Assembly (NCBI GenBank): GCA_002725175.2
Contig: PBQX02000106.1
Coordinates: 1-15,129, forward strand
Direction: 5' to 3'
Origin: CACKLF01 sp002725175
GTDB lineage: Bacteria > Pseudomonadota > Alphaproteobacteria > Rhodobacterales > Rhodobacteraceae
DNA: 15,129 nt
This document shows, in pieces, positions 13,661-15,129 of the stretch. Position 1 is the stretch's first letter. Every line of letters starts with the position of its first letter. The position numbers were made by a program, and so were the translations under genes. The notes under the pieces were generated by a model. It was not told the DNA's origin. It did no database searches and saw only the letters and a program-made list of their open reading frames with translations.

Positions 13661-14827
13661 ATGCTTATCGATTTTGACGAACCAATAAATCGGATTAACT
13701 CCAACTCGATAAAATGGGATGCTATGGAAAAACTTTATGGAGTTAGCCCAAAAGATGGTTTGGCAATGTGGGTTGCTGATATGGATTTTAAAGCACCAGA
13801 AGCGGTAAATTTATGCATAAAAAATATGAGTGAACATGGCATCCACGGCTATTTTGGAGATGACAGTGGATATAAAACTGCCCTTCGATCCTGGATGTCA
13901 AAAAACCACAATTGGGAAATAGAAGATTCTTGGTCAGCGGAAACACACGGTCTTGGAGCGGCCATTGGGATTTCTCTAAGGGCATATTCTGAACCAGGTG
14001 ATGAGGTTATAGTATTTTCCCCTGTTTATCACTCTTTTGCACGTATAATTAAAGCAAACAGCAGAAAGGTTAAGGAAGCCAAACTTCAAATAGAGAATGA
14101 TATATATAAATTCGACTTGGATAATTTAGGTAAGTCTCTATCAGGAAATGAAAAAATAATGCTTTTTTGTTCACCACACAATCCAGGAGGTAGAATTTGG
14201 AAAAAAAATGAGCTTGAAGATCTAGTTAAATTTTGTGAAGCGCATAACTTAGTTTTATTATGTGATGAAATTCATGCAGATTTAACTTACCCTAACTTTA
14301 AGCATAATACTCTATTAGCTGCAGTACCTTCGGCAAAAAATAGGGCTGTAGTTATGGTCTCCACTACAAAGCCATTCAATTTGTCAGGTGGGGAAATGGG
14401 CAGTGTGATTATTCCTGATCCAGATCTGCGCAATAAATTCGATTTAGCCCATGAAGCTACTGGAAAAATGCCCAACAGGATTGGGATGAAAATGGCCGAA
14501 GCTGCTTACCTTTATGGAGAAGAATGGCTTTTTCAGTTAGTAAATTACCTAGAAAAGAATAAATTCTGCTTTGAGCAAGGAATTAAATCTATAAAAGGCT
14601 TTGAATCAATGCCTCTACAGTCAACATATTTAGCTTGGATAAATTTTGAGAAAACGGGCTTGTCACCAACAGAGTTTTACAGATTGCTATTCAAAGAAGC
14701 CAAAATAGCAGCAAATATTGGATCTTCTTTTGGATCTGGTGGAGAAATGTATGTACGAATAAATTTCGCCTGTAGAAAAGCTATAGTTGAAGATGCTATT
14801 GAGAGATTGCAAAATACATTCTCTTAA
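13661..14827 (+). CDS. MalY/PatB-type PLP-dependent aminotransferase / C-S lyase
   Basis: A fold-type I PLP enzyme of the MalY/PatB group. Characterised members cleave cystathionine or other cysteine conjugates to a thiol, pyruvate and ammonia. The start IKWDAMEKLYGVSPKDGLAM then WVADMDFKAPEAV is diagnostic of this group. It is followed by HGYFGDDSGY, FSPVYHSFARII, FCSPHNPGGRIW (PLP/substrate Asn), CDEIHADLTYP (Asp for the pyridine nitrogen) and STTKPFNLSGGEMG with the Schiff-base lysine K237. The C-terminal part has STYLAWINFE and the carboxylate-binding Arg in MYVRINFACR. Length of 388 residues is full. The lysine motif differs from the common form (S-x-x-K-T-F-N-x-A-G), with KPF and SGGEMG, so the exact substrate is open. 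A single-gene unit is likely: divergent from def and 57 bases before mcl1. Confidence 0.88.
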   Translation: MLIDFDEPINRINSNSIKWDAMEKLYGVSPKDGLAMWVADMDFKAPEAVNLCIKNMSEHGIHGYFGDDSGYKTALRSWMSKNHNWEIEDSWSAETHGLGAAIGISLRAYSEPGDEVIVFSPVYHSFARIIKANSRKVKEAKLQIENDIYKFDLDNLGKSLSGNEKIMLFCSPHNPGGRIWKKNELEDLVKFCEAHNLVLLCDEIHADLTYPNFKHNTLLAAVPSAKNRAVVMVSTTKPFNLSGGEMGSVIIPDPDLRNKFDLAHEATGKMPNRIGMKMAEAAYLYGEEWLFQLVNYLEKNKFCFEQGIKSIKGFESMPLQSTYLAWINFEKTGLSPTEFYRLLFKEAKIAANIGSSFGSGGEMYVRINFACRKAIVEDAIERLQNTFS

Positions 14828-14884
14828 TCTAGTTATAACCCCTGAAAGTTAATTCTTTTTCTTTTATCATTTGGAAACTTAAAT

Positions 14885-15112
14885 ATGAGCTTTTTATTAC
14901 AACCTGATTCCCCAGAAAGACTAAATAGGTGCCAGTTATTTGGACCTGGCGCCAGACCAGAACTTTTTGAAAAGATGGCATCATCAGAAGCAGATGTTAT
15001 AAACCTAGATTTAGAAGATAGTGTGTCACCTAATGACAAAGATAAAGCAAGAGCTAATATTGTAAACAAGTTTAAAAAAACCCTCTTTATTTATCTCTGC
15101 AAAAGAATTTAA
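14885..15112 (+). CDS. mcl1: L-malyl-CoA/beta-methylmalyl-CoA lyase, 5' part only, frame broken near the window end
   Basis: In the ethylmalonyl-CoA pathway this CitE-like lyase splits beta-methylmalyl-CoA into glyoxylate and propionyl-CoA. It also interconverts malyl-CoA with acetyl-CoA plus glyoxylate. The visible N-terminus matches Rhodobacterales Mcl1 as I remember it: MSFLLQPDSPERLNRCQLFG, PGARPELFEKMASSEADV, INLDLEDSVSPNDK and KARANIV. Full-length Mcl1 has about 320 residues, so the barrel and most active-site residues are missing. The likeness ends near residue 60 (about 15064). The frame then reads KKTLFIYLCKRI and stops at TAA 15110-15112, 17 bases before the window edge. An indel in poor end sequence, a chimeric join, or true gene damage could all explain this. 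GGAA lies 8 bases upstream of the ATG at 14885. The upstream gap shows no clear promoter. Confidence 0.8.
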   Translation: MSFLLQPDSPERLNRCQLFGPGARPELFEKMASSEADVINLDLEDSVSPNDKDKARANIVNKFKKTLFIYLCKRI

Positions 15113-15129
15113 AACTTTAACATCATAAT

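Noticed and set aside
14833..15069. Minus-strand open frame of 78 codons opposite mcl1
   Set aside because: The plus strand here encodes highly recognisable Mcl1 sequence, so this is a shadow.
1..15129. Mobile element, CRISPR, tRNA or defence system
   Set aside because: I saw no transposase, integrase, spaced direct repeats, cloverleaf sequence or defence gene; nearly every base belongs to a core gene.

Overview
The window looks like a chromosomal piece of an AT-rich, probably marine alphaproteobacterium. The best fit is a low-GC member of the Rhodobacterales/Roseobacter group. Three things point there: the gene order rpoZ-spoT-pdxJ-acpS-lepB-rnc-era-DUF1491-recO, a methylsuccinyl-CoA dehydrogenase directly beside recO, and the close match of the mcd and mcl1 products to Rhodobacterales proteins as I remember them. 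This placement is inferred from gene content and recalled sequences, not from a search. Many isolated N bases are scattered through it, so it is probably a draft or metagenomic assembly.

Layout from left to right. Positions 1-1660 (+) hold mcd, the ethylmalonyl-CoA pathway methylsuccinyl-CoA dehydrogenase. Positions 1662-9508 (-) hold one compact, operon-like run. In its transcription order this is rpoZ, spoT/rsh, a DUF2062 membrane protein, pdxJ, acpS, lepB, rnc, era, a DUF1491 protein and recO. folK (-) lies upstream at 9650-10207. ispH (+) diverges from folK and overlaps a DUF3429 membrane protein, which overlaps rnhA, giving a three-gene + strand run to 12091. fmt and def (-) form the classic translation-initiation pair at 12088-13574. 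A MalY/PatB-type PLP enzyme (+) diverges from def. At the right edge, 14885 onward (+), lies the 5' part of mcl1, malyl-CoA/methylmalyl-CoA lyase, whose reading frame breaks just before the window ends.

The central run ties together transcription (omega), the stringent response (Rsh), cofactor and lipid supply (PdxJ, AcpS), protein export (LepB), RNA processing and ribosome assembly (RNase III, Era) and DNA repair (RecO). The two flanking carbon-metabolism genes, mcd and mcl1, act in sequence in acetyl-CoA assimilation by the ethylmalonyl-CoA pathway, with mesaconyl-CoA hydration between them. Genes are packed tightly: several start/stop overlaps, two convergent pairs with no spacer (mcd/recO and rnhA/fmt), several GTG or TTG starts, and no gene-free stretch longer than about 140 bases.

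I see no tRNA, rRNA, CRISPR array, insertion sequence, prophage or convincing intrinsic terminator. I do not see a clearly new biological system. The most open points are the three conserved uncharacterised families (DUF3429, DUF1491, DUF2062) in fixed housekeeping neighbourhoods, and the broken right end.
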